Source: Gloeopeniophorella convolvens (Eukaryota; Basidiomycota; Agaricomycetes; Russulales). From it: 25,829 bases of DNA. This document shows, piece by piece, positions 12,366 to 22,589 of this stretch (positions are counted from its first letter, which is position 1; each line of letters starts with the position of its first letter). Location: the NCBI GenBank assembly GCA_022496205.1, contig WTXD01000152.1, forward strand, positions 1 to 25,829, written 5' to 3'. Both the position numbers and the translations under genes were made by a program. The notes beneath the pieces are model-generated. The model worked only from the letters and a program-made list of their open reading frames with translations, searched no databases and was not told the DNA's origin.

Positions 12366-12761
12366 TCATACCTTCTCCGCGAGGCTCCGGCGCTTCTTCG
12401 AATATTGCTTCAAATGGGCTCCCCGTGCGGCTAGAGAGAACGTGCCATTCGAGAGGGCAAATCCCTCTGAGCGGAGATCATGGACGCCCTGTTTGATTCG
12501 CTCGAGCTCCCCACACATTTCTTGCGCTTGTCTTAAGAGTTCATCGCACTCGCAGAGCTGCTTCTCCATTGATGCGAACATCTGAGTTGAACTCTTACTG
12601 CATGCTGCGTCGTCTTCGAAGTACGTCGGCGGGTCGTCATAACCTGATTGAGACGCGTCACGCGTCATGAGTGAGCCCACGGACACGGCGCAAGTGTCAC
12701 TGCAACGACGTAGCATACCTCCCATCCCATTGATGCGACCTTCGGAGGTCGTGGCGTCCAT
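12366..12761 (-). CDS. Hypothetical 131-residue protein with coiled coil
   Basis: ATG at 12759-12761 opens MDATTSEGRING and the frame runs to TGA at 12366-12368. The first 50 residues are Ser/Thr/Asp rich and low in complexity. The segment around residues 55-100 (MFASMEKQLCECDELLRQAQEMCGELERI in outline) has heptad spacing and is probably a coiled coil, followed by a basic tail ending KKRRSLAEKV. The last codons AAG GTATGA could also be a splice donor, so the gene may continue. It lies 380 bp upstream of the intact F-box gene. Block C lacks most of it through a deletion of about 388 bp. I do not recognise it. Confidence 0.4.
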   Translation of the reverse strand: MDATTSEGRINGMGGMLRRCSDTCAVSVGSLMTRDASQSGYDDPPTYFEDDAACSKSSTQMFASMEKQLCECDELLRQAQEMCGELERIKQGVHDLRSEGFALSNGTFSLAARGAHLKQYSKKRRSLAEKV

Positions 12762-12828
12762 TTTCAATTACACAGGTGGGATGCGATGCTCGGAATGCCG
12801 GAGGCAGAAACAGTGAGGGTGCGCAGGC

Positions 12829-13104
12829 TTACATGCCCTGTTCGTTGTGGAACACAATTGAGATCGAGTGACATATTCTGGGGATGCTGGTGAGCTCCCC
12901 ACCAACGGCGTGAGCAGACAACAATGTGGCTTCGACAACAGTAGTCGGTACGGCCCGAACAAGACTGACAGCCCAAGAGTGAGTTGCCCGATTGCTGCTG
13001 TTGTTCCCTCGGTCCCTGGCCTGATGGACTATGAGGTCGAGCTCCGGGATCAGCGGGCTGAAATCGCGCTCGTACCTTCGAAGCTCGGCTTCCGCGCAGC
13101 CCAT
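12829..13104 (-). CDS. Possible conserved 91-residue reading frame
   Basis: An ATG at 13102-13104 opens MGCAEAELRRYERD, and the segment LDLIVHQARDR recurs at 19443-19640 in block C. In block C an 8-base loss just after the ATG shifts the frame, so conservation may only reflect the DNA duplication. The frame could be the first exon of a gene that continues into 12761-12366. No family is recognised. Confidence 0.25.
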   Translation of the reverse strand: MGCAEAELRRYERDFSPLIPELDLIVHQARDRGNNSSNRATHSWAVSLVRAVPTTVVEATLLSAHAVGGELTSIPRICHSISIVFHNEQGM

Positions 13105-14112
13105 AACAAAGTCACGTATCCAGGATCGGAAAGCGCCACGATGCTACTACGCAAACGTTCAGGTGTCCTCCCCGTGAGGGAAATTCCACGAGCCACGCCA
13201 ACCGGTGCGCATGCACGCTATAGAGAGAATGCAGAGGCATATACAGGGACGCAAGATGACAGACGCAAACCGGGAGCAGCCGCGATCTCTCGTAAGCTGC
13301 AGAATCACGTATAGCTGGAAAAGGTTGGTAGATGATCAATGACTGAGCACAAAGCCTAAGCATTTGTGCCAGTGCCTCAGAAGCAGCTGGCAGAAGACGT
13401 GAAACGAGTTAAAGTTCGGAATTGGGTGACATGCACCCGTTTTGTCCCATGTCAGGCATATCAAACACAGGAAATGCGGAGACGGGGCGGGAAACACGGA
13501 GACAGGAGTGAGAAGAAAAGCAGGCTCGACGGTGGCGGCATGCACAGACTCCAGGTGGACTCGGGCCCGGAGGAGTTGTTTGGGACTGTTTGGGGCCTTG
13601 GGCCCTGCGATCGCCAGTCTCCGTTGCTGACCTCATCCGATCACGGAAGACAGTCGCGATGGTTGAGGCGATCCGCCAGGATCCGCTGATCCTCGGCTTG
13701 CGGGCATTGGAATTTGGAAGCTGAAGTTGGCCGCGTCGCCGAATCTCAGACACTGGATGGTATCGTATGATGGGGGGTCACCGGTCACGGTCGATAGGTG
13801 GTCGACCCAGACGACTCCTGTCACCCTGCTCTGTATTGGGTGCTTGTTTTCCACCAACGGGATTCCCACTGTTGCCATGAACTCCTGCTCTGATATTGAT
13901 TCCTCATCCTCCGAGCACGGATCTCCAGCCCTTATCGACGCAGCAGCAGCACGCGGGCTGAAGCTGAAGGCCTAACAAAACACAAACGACAAGAACTCCA
14001 CCTTTGTGCAAACAGTTTCAGCTTCCGGAAAGTACGTTGAGACCGAAGGGCTGCCTCGTCATGTGCGTGAGTCCGTGTCACGCCATACTTCTTGCGCCAC
14101 ATTCAACGCTTT
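13105..14112. other. Gene-poor stretch
   Basis: The part up to about 13410 is still block B and matches 19700-19910. The remainder shows only short open frames. One of them (13877-13975, MNSCSDIDSSSSEHGSP) has the Ser-rich look of a protein N-terminus but no supported continuation. No RNA gene or repeat is seen. Confidence 0.35.
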
Positions 14113-14487
14113 TAGCAGTAATACACCGTATTGAGGAAGTGCTTGACGTCCTCGATGACGTCGGTCAAGAGGATCAGGATCTGCGTAGTCGCATCAAGGA
14201 ACTCGTTCGCACTAGACAAACGATACCAGCGGTTCCAGAAGCAGACCCGGCGGCGCCCAGGTTGGACTCTGGAAGTGGATTTTGAACCCGACATATACAG
14301 ATGCATGTCAGTGAATCAGAGCCTGAATCAGGGCGTGCTCGCGCCTCAGCTCCCCGCGAAGGCGACCATGGTGCAAGAGAACACCCCCATGATCGCAACG
14401 ATTCGATTTTATCAGCAGAATCAGTTGGTACTAGAAAGTGGTATGTTGCGAGCATTTCATCGGACTGTGAAAGGAAACATGGCTGAT
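14113..14487 (+). CDS. Possible exon(s) of a coiled-coil hypothetical protein
   Basis: A good splice acceptor (CTTTTAGCAG) at 14112-14113 is paired with a donor GTGCGTGAG about 56 bases upstream. After it the frame codes a charged heptad-like segment (HRIEEVLDVLDDV, then SRIKELVRTRQT). A second possible intron near 14271-14316 keeps the frame into an Arg/His/Asp-rich stretch that ends with a stop near 14487. No start exon could be joined in frame, so the gene is partial or decayed. It loosely resembles the coiled-coil gene at 1466-2020 in character, not in clear homology. Confidence 0.25.
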
Positions 14488-14841
14488 CAGGCCAGCGTGT
14501 ATATTATTCTCTACAACACGTACTGATTGACGGTCGGTCGCCAAAGCATTGACTCGAAATAGGACTGGATCATCGTCGATCTGCGTGTTCAAGTTTTCCC
14601 CGAACCATCTTCAAGTCCTGGAAAATGGACGAAGTGCCTCTCACCGAAACTAGGACGCGGGGTGGCTCACTCATCAAATACACCGACAACAGGAATTTGG
14701 AATTACACGCATGGGTTTCAAGAAAGCCTATGCTACGCGACAAAAAAACATTATTGGTACGAGTTGCATCCGAACCGATTCTTTCTCTAAGTACGGAGGC
14801 GTCACCCAGCGAGCGATGCACCAACGTCAAAGATTCACCGA

Positions 14842-16110
14842 TTACCAACCAGATTCATCGACAAGCCGGGGCCCGATGCCCTCCCGAAGTCCCTTTGGCA
14901 TCAACATCGTCCAGCGCGTCTGTTGAATGCCAATGCCCTTCGTCCCGAAGTACCGCTCGGTCTCAAATTGCCAGTAATCGTTCCCTCTCACCCAGAGTCC
15001 GAGCCCATCCACGTACTGGGCCACTTCCGCGTCGATCGGCTCTCCGAACTTGGGAAGCTTGTTCTCGTAGAGATCCATGAATCGCGCAACAACCCCCTTG
15101 TGATACTCGGCGACCCAGTCCATACCACCTTGGACGTCAGTACTGTGGTTCTGCATGATAATATTTACAGTATTGTGGGGGTCGTCCTCGCGTGCCTGCT
15201 CCAAGTTGTACGATGCGACATCCTGTGTCAGATAGAGGTATGGGGTCAGCCTCGTTCGGCAGCTCCTTGCACTGATCGCTTACGTTGCCGAGCGTGATCA
15301 TCTGGGCAGCCAGAGTTGTCAACTGCTCGATGATGGGGTGATGAATGACTTCGTCCGGAAGGTTTATGTCCAGCTCGATGAGCGCGAGGCACGGTCTGAT
15401 AGCGGAGGCCCAGGTGCGCAATTTCAAGAAGTCTTGGACGTCCCGGGTATGCTTACGATTCCTGTCCACGGCTTGCTCTACCACAGCGTCGAGGTACCGG
15501 TCAAGGATCTCGATGAAGTGCTTCTGACATTGAGGGCTGGCCGTCTCGATGCCGAGTTCCCAGTACCTGAGCCACATGGGAAAGGGAAGTGTCACTTTCG
15601 TAGATGAGCGTACATCAAGCGCATCACTTACGAACGGGCGACTTCGCCGCCGATCCATTCGCCCTTTGGTCGCGGGGTGTGGGGGTTACGCGTAGCATCC
15701 TTGAAGATCTCTGCCATGCGTCGGGCTTCATCCCCATCTGCGGCGTCGGTGTGCTCGTCGAACATGGACAGTGCATTAATCAGATCACAGGATGTGCGCA
15801 ACCGAGCTATACATATGATCAGACACCTCGTGGCACTAAACCGCGAGACCAACCCCTATCGAAGAGAGGATGTCCGAGGGCCGCGAGGAGGCCTATTCAC
15901 ACGTGAGTCAGTGCAGCATTGAGATGACCAGCTGCGACACTTACTGAAGTTGCAGCGGTCAAAAGCATGTTGAGCCTTGGGTCCAAAGGCCCCAAAGCTC
16001 CTCATCCAAGCCTCGGATTCAACCCTCACCTCTTGATAGTAAGGGTTGATGAGGCGGTCCTCCCACTTCCAATACTTCAACAGATCCGGGATGTAGAACT
16101 TCTGAGGCAT
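14842..16110 (-). CDS. Sesquiterpene synthase (fungal class I terpene cyclase)
   Basis: It should ionise farnesyl diphosphate and cyclise it to a sesquiterpene in the cytosol. Exons are 16110..15945, 15892..15854, 15806..15632, 15566..15284 and 15222..14842. The phases agree throughout and the sum is 347 residues, the usual size. The start [10 protein letters not shown] matches agaricomycete enzymes. The Mg-binding aspartate-rich motif is D85-E-H-T-D89, the second metal motif is N221-D-V-A-S225-Y-N-L-E229, and the diphosphate-sensing pair is R311-Y312. The introns are 52, 47, 65 and 61 nt; the second has a weak GTTGGT donor. A TATA-like site lies about 85 bp upstream. No P450, prenyltransferase or other cluster gene adjoins it, so it may act alone or with distant genes. 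The product cannot be read from sequence. Confidence 0.93.
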
Positions 16111-16190
16111 GTTCAATGGCAGGCAGTTGAAAGCGAGGCTCGGAGAGAGGTAATGTGGAACAGTGAATTATGGTATCCTTTCATATCCAA

Positions 16191-16203
16191 GCTCTTATAT
16201 CTG
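16191..16203 (-). promoter_or_regulatory. TATA-like box of the terpene synthase
   Basis: The minus strand reads CAGATATAAGAGC about 80-90 bp before the ATG at 16110, a common spacing in these fungi. Confidence 0.45.
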
Positions 16204-16376
16204 TTTCGTGACGACTTGCTTTTGATCCTCTCAGTAATTCAAGTGGCAGCTAGCGCCGCCGACCGGCGGCGACTCGTTTCCTTGTTTTTTGTTCATTTCC
16301 GTGCACCTTCAATGGGGTAGCGGTGTACCCCAGCTAGGTTGCCACAAGGGTCTCCGTCGTTCCTGGCCAGGCGAAG

Positions 16377-16793
16377 TCAATGCCTAGTAGCATGATTTCG
16401 AGAAAGGTTCAGATCCAGTATGGTCATCGACTCGACTCGGCAAAAGGTGTAGGCGTAGTAGCCATCACCAAAACCCGAAACTTCTTGCGGGCCCTTGCGT
16501 CCCGGAGGGGCTCCGGGTCCGGTTATCGCGCCTGGTATAGCCATGTACTGTACCTCCCGGATGGAGATTTTGTCGGTGGCCAAGCTCGGGAAAGCTCGGG
16601 TATTTGTGAGATCGAAACTGTGAGATGAGACCCAGTTATTGTTGGAAAAGAACGTTCGTATTCGTTTTGACTTTCGCTTCGTGGCGCGCGCAGTCATTCC
16701 CTTCGTGTTAACTTTACAACCCGGGCCGCCGGACCGGGGTTTCGACTTGTGCTCAGGCTTTCGCGCACGTTTTGGCCTCGGTGTGAGGCCCAT
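16377..16793 (-). CDS. Possible basic hypothetical protein (138 codons)
   Basis: An ATG at 16791-16793 opens a frame with a very basic first half (PRPKRARKPEHKSKPRSGG, then ATKRKSKRIR) and a neutral second half, ending at 16377. Nothing similar occurs elsewhere in the window and I see no intron signals that decide it. It could be a relic of a mobile element or a chance frame. It lies upstream of the terpene synthase on the same strand. Confidence 0.2.
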   Translation of the reverse strand: MGLTPRPKRARKPEHKSKPRSGGPGCKVNTKGMTARATKRKSKRIRTFFSNNNWVSSHSFDLTNTRAFPSLATDKISIREVQYMAIPGAITGPGAPPGRKGPQEVSGFGDGYYAYTFCRVESMTILDLNLSRNHATRH

Positions 16794-16825
16794 ACCTTTA
16801 TCTCCATTGGACCGATCGCTTTGGT

Positions 16826-16843
16826 ACTGTACTCGAGTACAGT
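16826..16843. repeat. 18-bp perfect palindrome
   Basis: ACTGTACTCGAGTACAGT reads the same on both strands without a spacer. It lies in the spacer between the terpene synthase and F-box C. A dimeric regulator site, a remnant of a terminal repeat, or chance are all possible. Confidence 0.6.
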
Positions 16844-17019
16844 TGTGATGGCCGGGGGTCAAGCCGCTGTCCCCGAAAAATTTCTCCCTCAGTTCCGTGT
16901 CTACTAGAGCGCGCGAGACTGAGGTGAGCTATAGTACCAATATTGCTTGTATTCACTTGTACTCACTCGCCTAGACGGCGGATCTATCTGCTTACAGCTA
17001 GAATCAGAACGTTAGGCCC

Positions 17020-19910
17020 CGCGTCGATGACCGGGTACCGCATCCAGAAGATATCATCGCCCACACAAAGTACGCGCGTGGTGCTGGCAGACAGGTCTGC
17101 GAATAGGACCTCGTGAGACTGAAAGATGAAGTTAGACACGAGCTCGTCTCCGCCGCGAAATCCAGGGAAACACGCATACCGGCGACGACTCCATCAACTG
17201 AGAGATGTTACAGCTAGAAACTTCGGAGCTCTCTACGTCGCGCCTCGTAGGCTCTTCTTGATCTCCCTGTGGTCCAAGATATCAGCATCAGAGCCATGGA
17301 TAGGAGTTGCTCGTTACCTCTCCCCCGCTGCCAGGGAACGTACTCGACCTCCACAGGGCGGCCGAGGGCTGCACGCATCAAAACGAAACGGCGGAGCACT
17401 GAAGGGATCTTGTGCGTGCATACCGCGTCAAGGTCATCCGGATCGCCGAGGCGATAGCCGATGACGTGAAGGTGGGGGACCAGGCCCGGCTTGGCACCAA
17501 GGCGACGTAATGCTGCACCAGTCTTGGCAGTCGGGAACGTGTCGGCGCCCACGTCCAGCCATGTGATGCCGCTGAAGGTCGATAGCAGGGCGCCCCAGTT
17601 GTGGTCTTCATCAGGATATGCCGCGAATGGATCAAGAAAGCCCACACCGAGGACGTCTTCCCGAATCGACAGCCGCTGCACGGTGGAAAGCGCAGATGTT
17701 AGCTGGCTGCAAAGATCGCCGAAGTTCCATACATCGGCTGGCATATTGCCTTCTGGTAGGCCAATGGCTACAACCTGAATGCTTCGATGGTCAGGAGAGG
17801 AAGGAGGTCCGACATGGGCGTCGAGGGTTATGTTTGTGCTATCGACGAGTATGGACGCGGTGGTGGGCCTGAGGTCTTGCCAGCCGGAGCAAAAACGGGC
17901 GAGAAACGTGATCATCTCTGAGGGTATACTTGAAGGATCGCAGGTTTGGCGCTTCGATTCGGGACAATAGCACGTCGATGCCGGCGAACCGACCGTCGAA
18001 AGAAAAGGAGGAGAGTGCCGGGAGAGTGATGAGTGGACTAGCACTGGCAGGCCGCACGTCCGGTTTATGATATTCATTTCGGTGATTGAATGTCATAGAC
18101 AAGCGTTCCAGCAGAGGCATCGTTTGTAGATGCTCGACGAGTTCGACCGGGAAGAGTCGTGTTATGTTGGCCTCTTCAAGACGCTCGTGGAACTCGAGTT
18201 CGACAAGATTTGGGGCATGAAATAGCGGGCACAGGACACCCAATAAGCGCAGAGATTGATCATTGGAGTCGGGGTGCGCCTTCGGAAAGAAACGATTTGG
18301 GGAGTTCGGTGTCAAACTCGGACTCGAGATGTAGCGTTTCGAGTTTTGGAGCGGCGTTCGAATCATCCGAACGCATCACAGAGCGAAGCCTCGTCAACGG
18401 GTCGCGACCTTTATCAGGGCGGATGAGTATGTTGACCGCTCGATTGATATGTATGAGTCCAGGATTGCGCCATACGTCTTCCCTGGCCAGGTCTCATCGT
18501 CAAGGTCGGCGAATTCGTCAAAGTCGTCGGGAGTATGTCCGGACTCAGTGGGGCTGCTGCCGTCCTGTTCAGTTTCAGGTTGATAGTCGATGGTGAGCGG
18601 GAGCGGGGGCGAGCCCCGCAGCATACGGCACGCAGCCTTCCATCTTTGGTGAAAGCGAAGCTGCAACTTCAATCGCTCCGGGGCCCCTAGAAGAATTTGT
18701 CTCCAGCGGCGACAGACGTGGGCTAGCGTGTACCATGGCCATGGTTCATTCCAGAACCTCCCCTGGTGAACCGCCAGCCGGTAGCAGTCGAAGACTTCAA
18801 GGAGAACCTCGTTGGGGAAAACGTCGATGGTGCCAGTTTGTCCTAACACCGTGACACGTCAGAAGCGGTGGCAGCAAGATGGTGGGAGACTAGACATTGT
18901 CGTACCATCTACAGGAATCTTGCCAGAGCGCTGGTTGAGCATCCCCAACCTTGAGCAGGACGATCGTGTGACGGGATTGAGCAGCAGATGGAGGGCCCAG
19001 TGGCTCTGCTGTCCAAGCTCGAGTCGACGTTCGACGAGTCCGAGAGGGCCCAGCGCCCAACCGGCGCCTTGTATTCAAAGAGGCCGTCACCAGCCAGCGC
19101 TTCTGCAGTACAACATGCCGGCGATGATATAGCACCGTGCGGCCGGCAACTTGAACTGCCGGTTGCGTGCCCTGACGCTTCGGAGCCGTGGGCCAGAACG
19201 CGAACGCAGCTACGACTGTGATCCAGAGTCACCGCCCCTTGCCAAAAAAAAACTTAGATGACGATAACTACATTAGAGAGGCTCTGTACTAAGGGTTATA
19301 GCAGGAGGAGGAGCGAATTGCGCTTCATCGTGACCGGACAAGAGACAAATTAAGCCTCTAGTATGTCGCGTAACACCTGCCGCTCTGCAAGGCTGCGCCC
19401 CTTCGTGTACCTGCCAAGAGGGGAGGTCCTTTTATGTGGGGATCATAGGCGGGCTGTTTGATTCGCTTGAATTCCCCAGCAATGGCGTGAGGTGTAGCAT
19501 CGACAACAGTCGACCCGAACAAGGCTCACTGCGCAAGATTGAGTGTCCCGATTGCTCCCGTCGTTCTCTCGGTCCCTGGCCTGATGGACTATAAGGTCGA
19601 GGCCCAGGATCAGCGAGGTGAGATCGCGCTCGTACCTTCGAAGCTGCACAGCCCATAACGAAGCCACGTGTCCAGGCGTCCTCCCCGTGACGGAAACTTC
19701 GCGAGCTACGCTAACCGGTGCACGCAGAGGGAATACAGAGGCATATACAGGGATGCAAGATGACAGAGGTAAATGGACTGAGAACAGCTGCGACCCATCG
19801 GAACAGCTGCGGAATCACGTATAGCTGGAAAAGGTTGGCAGATGACTGAGCACAAAGCCCAAGCATTGGTGCCAAGGGCCCAGAAGCGCCAGAAGACGTG
19901 GAACGCGTTC
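17020..19910 (-). repeat. Segmental duplication block C
   Basis: This block carries the third F-box copy, a short stretch of the F-box 3' spacer (to about 17020) and the upstream flank shared with block B (18940-19910 against 12000-13410). No peroxidase follows; homology stops where the unrelated sequence of 16320-17020 begins. Compared with block B, about 388 bp (12504-12891) are missing here. Confidence 0.75.
17214..18942 (-). pseudogene. F-box protein, decayed copy C
   Basis: The first exon (ATG at 18940-18942, MLNQRSGKIPVDG), the first intron (acceptor GTTAG) and the F-box (TIDVFPNEVLLEVFDCYR) are intact and in frame. Beyond that the copy is broken: one base is lost near 18455, where the frame slips at the site of ISRAVNVL in copy B; several bases are lost near 17915 before the LARF-CSGWQDL segment; and a further shift near 17335 replaces the C-terminus. 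Between these points the sequence follows copy B closely in the Leu-rich part. The product would stop about 160 residues in, with an F-box but no substrate-binding region. Whether it is transcribed is unknown. Confidence 0.8.
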
Positions 19911-20136
19911 ATTGCCCTCGAGCAGGCATCCATGATCGGATTGTGGGGCTGCCTCTGAGACGTGGTCCAAGACACAGAACCTCGAAAGCTCCCGCCAAGG
20001 GTCGAACGTGTTTGGGTAAGCGTGGGAACGATTTGCCGGTTGGGGCGAGAGGGGGGGGGGAGATTTCAAGTGCTCTGGCGTTGGCGAAGGCAGCTTGACC
20101 TCGAACCACGACGACGGCCCTAGTTGCAGATGGAAG
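19911..20136. other. Upstream region of the lipase and composition boundary
   Basis: Homology to block B ends near 19910. A run of nine G residues lies near 20051-20060. From about 20.14 kb onward the base composition becomes very GC-rich. No clear TATA box is seen for the lipase. Confidence 0.4.
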
Positions 20137-21953
20137 ATGAACACGCTCTGGGTCCCCGTCCCCGTCGCCCTCTTCTTCCGCAGGGTCGTCAACGTCCTCT
20201 CCACCGTCTCCATCACACACCACTACCTCCTCCCCCGCGAGCCCGCGCACCCGGAGCCCGCGCCTGTGCCCCTGCCCGCGGGGCGCGCCAGCGCCCTGCG
20301 CCGCCTCGATGAGCTCTGGCGCAGCGCAGACGCCGCCGCCGGCGCGGGCATCCCGCCGCTCCGCGCGCGCATGGAGACCCGCCTCGACAGCATCCTGAAC
20401 GGTACGCTCGCGACGTGGCGCTACGTCCCTCCTGCTCCTGACTCCCCCCCGCCCCAGCCTCCTCCCTCTCGATACCCTGGCTGCGCTGGCCCGCGCGCCT
20501 TTCCCTCTTCCGCCCACACACAAGGCCGCCACCGAGCTGCAGCAGAACGACGCGCGCGGGTCGGGCGGCTGCCCCCGCCCCCGTCACGCCGCCGCGAGCC
20601 CGAACCCGAGCGCGAGCGTGAGCGCGGCGCGATCCACGCGCTGATGGCGAACCCGGTGCTCTACGACCCGCTGCGCGCCCCGCGCTTCCCGATTGTGCTC
20701 TGCCACGGTACGTTCCACCCGCTCCCCAGGCACAGACGGTGCGCTCACGCGGCGCGCAGGGCTGTACGGCTTTGACGTGCGCGGGCCCGCCGCATTCCCG
20801 CGGCTGCGGATGCACTACTGGTCGCGCATCCTCGGCATCCTGCGGCGCACCGTCGGCGCAGAGGTGCTCGTGACGAGCGTGCCGGGCACGGGCAGCGTCG
20901 CGGCGCGCGCGGAGGCGCTCGACCGCTTCCTGGCGCCAAGGCGCCCGGGCGCGGGCTGAATTTCCTCGCGCACTCGATGGGCGGGTTGGACTGCCGCCAG
21001 CTGATCACGCATATACGCCCGACGGAGTACGCGCCGCTGTCGCTGACCACGATCGGGACGCCGCACCGCGGGAGCCCGTTTATGGACTGGTGCAAGGTGC
21101 GTGCGATGGCTCGGGGGAGGGGGAGGCTGGTTGGCTGATGGTGTGCAGGAGTACCTCGGTCTTGGGCGCGCGCAGCCTGAAGGGGAGGGGCGCGTCGCCG
21201 CAGTGGCGGCAGCCGAGACGGCACACGCCGTCGCCGCAGCCGCAGAGGCCACAAGCGCAGCCAAGGCCAAGGCCACCCCCGCCGACAAAGACCGACCCGG
21301 GCTCTCGCTCGCCGCGCTCCCGTCCTCCTTCACGGCGCTCCTGCTGGGCATGTTCGACTCGCCCGCATACGCAAACCTGACGACGTCCTACCTGAACGAC
21401 GTGTTCAACCCCGCGACGCCGGACGACCCGCGCGTGCGCTACTTCAGCATCGCAGGGCGCAGCGGCGCGCTGGGCGTGTGGCACCCGCTGTGGCTGCCGA
21501 AGCTCGTGCTGGACGGCGCGGACGGCGGCGCGGGGAACGACGGGCTGGTGAGCGTCGCGTCGGCGCGGTGGGGCGAGTTCCTCGGCGCGATCGAGGGCAC
21601 GGACCACTGGGCGCTGCGCGGGGCGAGCGGGATCGAGCTCGGCGCGGGCGGCGACGCGTGGGGGCTGGGCGACTGGGGCCGGTTTGTGCGCGCGCTCGGG
21701 CGCGCGAGGGCCGGGCGGAGGGCGGGGCTGCGGGTCCGGGGCGGACGACGCGCTGCGCTCGGCGACGGACCGGCTGTCGGCGGTGGTGGACTGGATCGTG
21801 GAGCAGGTGCCGGGGGGCGCGCGGGCGTTTGGGGGCGGCGGGGGCGAGCAGCAGGCGCAGGTGCAGAGGCGGCGGAGCGACCTTGCGACGAAGGAGGACC
21901 TCGAGCGGCTGTATGTCGCGCTGTCGCGGAAGCTATACGACGAGGGTCTGTAG
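20137..21953 (+). CDS. TGL2-type triacylglycerol lipase (alpha/beta hydrolase), two apparent frameshifts
   Basis: It should hydrolyse acylglycerols; the relatives are yeast Tgl2-like lipases. The ATG at 20137 opens a hydrophobic N-terminus (LWVPVPVALFF). Exons: 20137..20401 (uncertain 123-nt intron 20402..20524; the frame is open through it), 20525..20707, 20760..21096 and 21149..21953. Landmarks: FPIVLCHGLYGFDVRGP (oxyanion region, split by an intron), the serine elbow A-H-S-M-G-G (20979-20996), TPHRGSPFMDWC, the probable acid Asp in NDGLV and the catalytic His in GTDHWAL. The frame is broken twice: one base is missing at about 20930 (LDRFL to the AKAPGRG-like segment) and the frame changes again near 21733-21745 before DDALRSATDRL. 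Both sites are in very GC-rich sequence, so sequencing or assembly error is as likely as a pseudogene. The C-terminal helix ends at 21951-21953. Confidence 0.82.
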
Positions 21954-22458
21954 GCGCAGGATACTTGGAATGTACTTTGTAATGAGGCGCGTAATAAGTA
22001 GTCACACGTGCGATGCAGACTTGCGCGCAGGGCAGATAATCGTCGCACTGTATAAGTAGTACGTATACTCAGCAAGTACAACCGTACGTGTACATGTGCC
22101 TCAAAAGTCGGTTCCTGGGTGATAGGTCGTGATTGCGAGATATGGCAACTCCATGGCAATCCGAGTGCACGTCGTTCGCACACGCACGTTGAGCCGCGTG
22201 GGTTGCGTTCCTTCTGGGATGGACCGTCTCGCGGCGTCGGATGTCCTCGTTGGCGCCGGGAGACCACATGGCGAGAGGAAGGGGCCCCAAACATCATCAT
22301 CATCGGTGCATCGGTTCATCGGCTCAGGGGCGCGACGTGTGCCCCAGCGGGGCGAGATCAGTCCCGCAGCACCGGGACAATATACCGTCATCGTTGCGTG
22401 CGAGTCCCCTTGTGTCGACGAGGAGAGAGCGGTCGTGCAGATGACGAACGCGATTTAC
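21954..22458. other. Intergenic region between lipase and dehydrogenase
   Basis: It has lower GC than the genes on both sides, a short CAT trinucleotide run at about 22292-22304, and no supported gene. It holds the lipase 3' end and the dehydrogenase promoter. Confidence 0.45.
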
Positions 22459-22466
22459 ATATAAAG
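22459..22466 (+). promoter_or_regulatory. TATA box of the short-chain dehydrogenase
   Basis: ATATAAAG is followed by a pyrimidine-rich leader (22497-22530), the common arrangement of strong fungal promoters. It lies 124 bp before the ATG at 22590 but only 77 bp before an out-of-frame ATG at 22543. Confidence 0.55.
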
Positions 22467-22589
22467 CACCCTAATAATAATCAACATCGATCAACCTCGC
22501 TCTTCCCTTCTCCTCTCCCATTCTCTCTAATAGCTTAGCACAATGCCGATGGGAAGCCGCGGTCCCTCGCCCCTCCGCCCCCGGCCGCA

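Noticed and set aside
21080..22303. Long minus-strand open frame opposite the lipase
   Set aside because: Very GC-rich coding sequence leaves antisense frames open. The translated product is low-complexity Arg/Pro/Ala, while the plus strand has clear lipase motifs.
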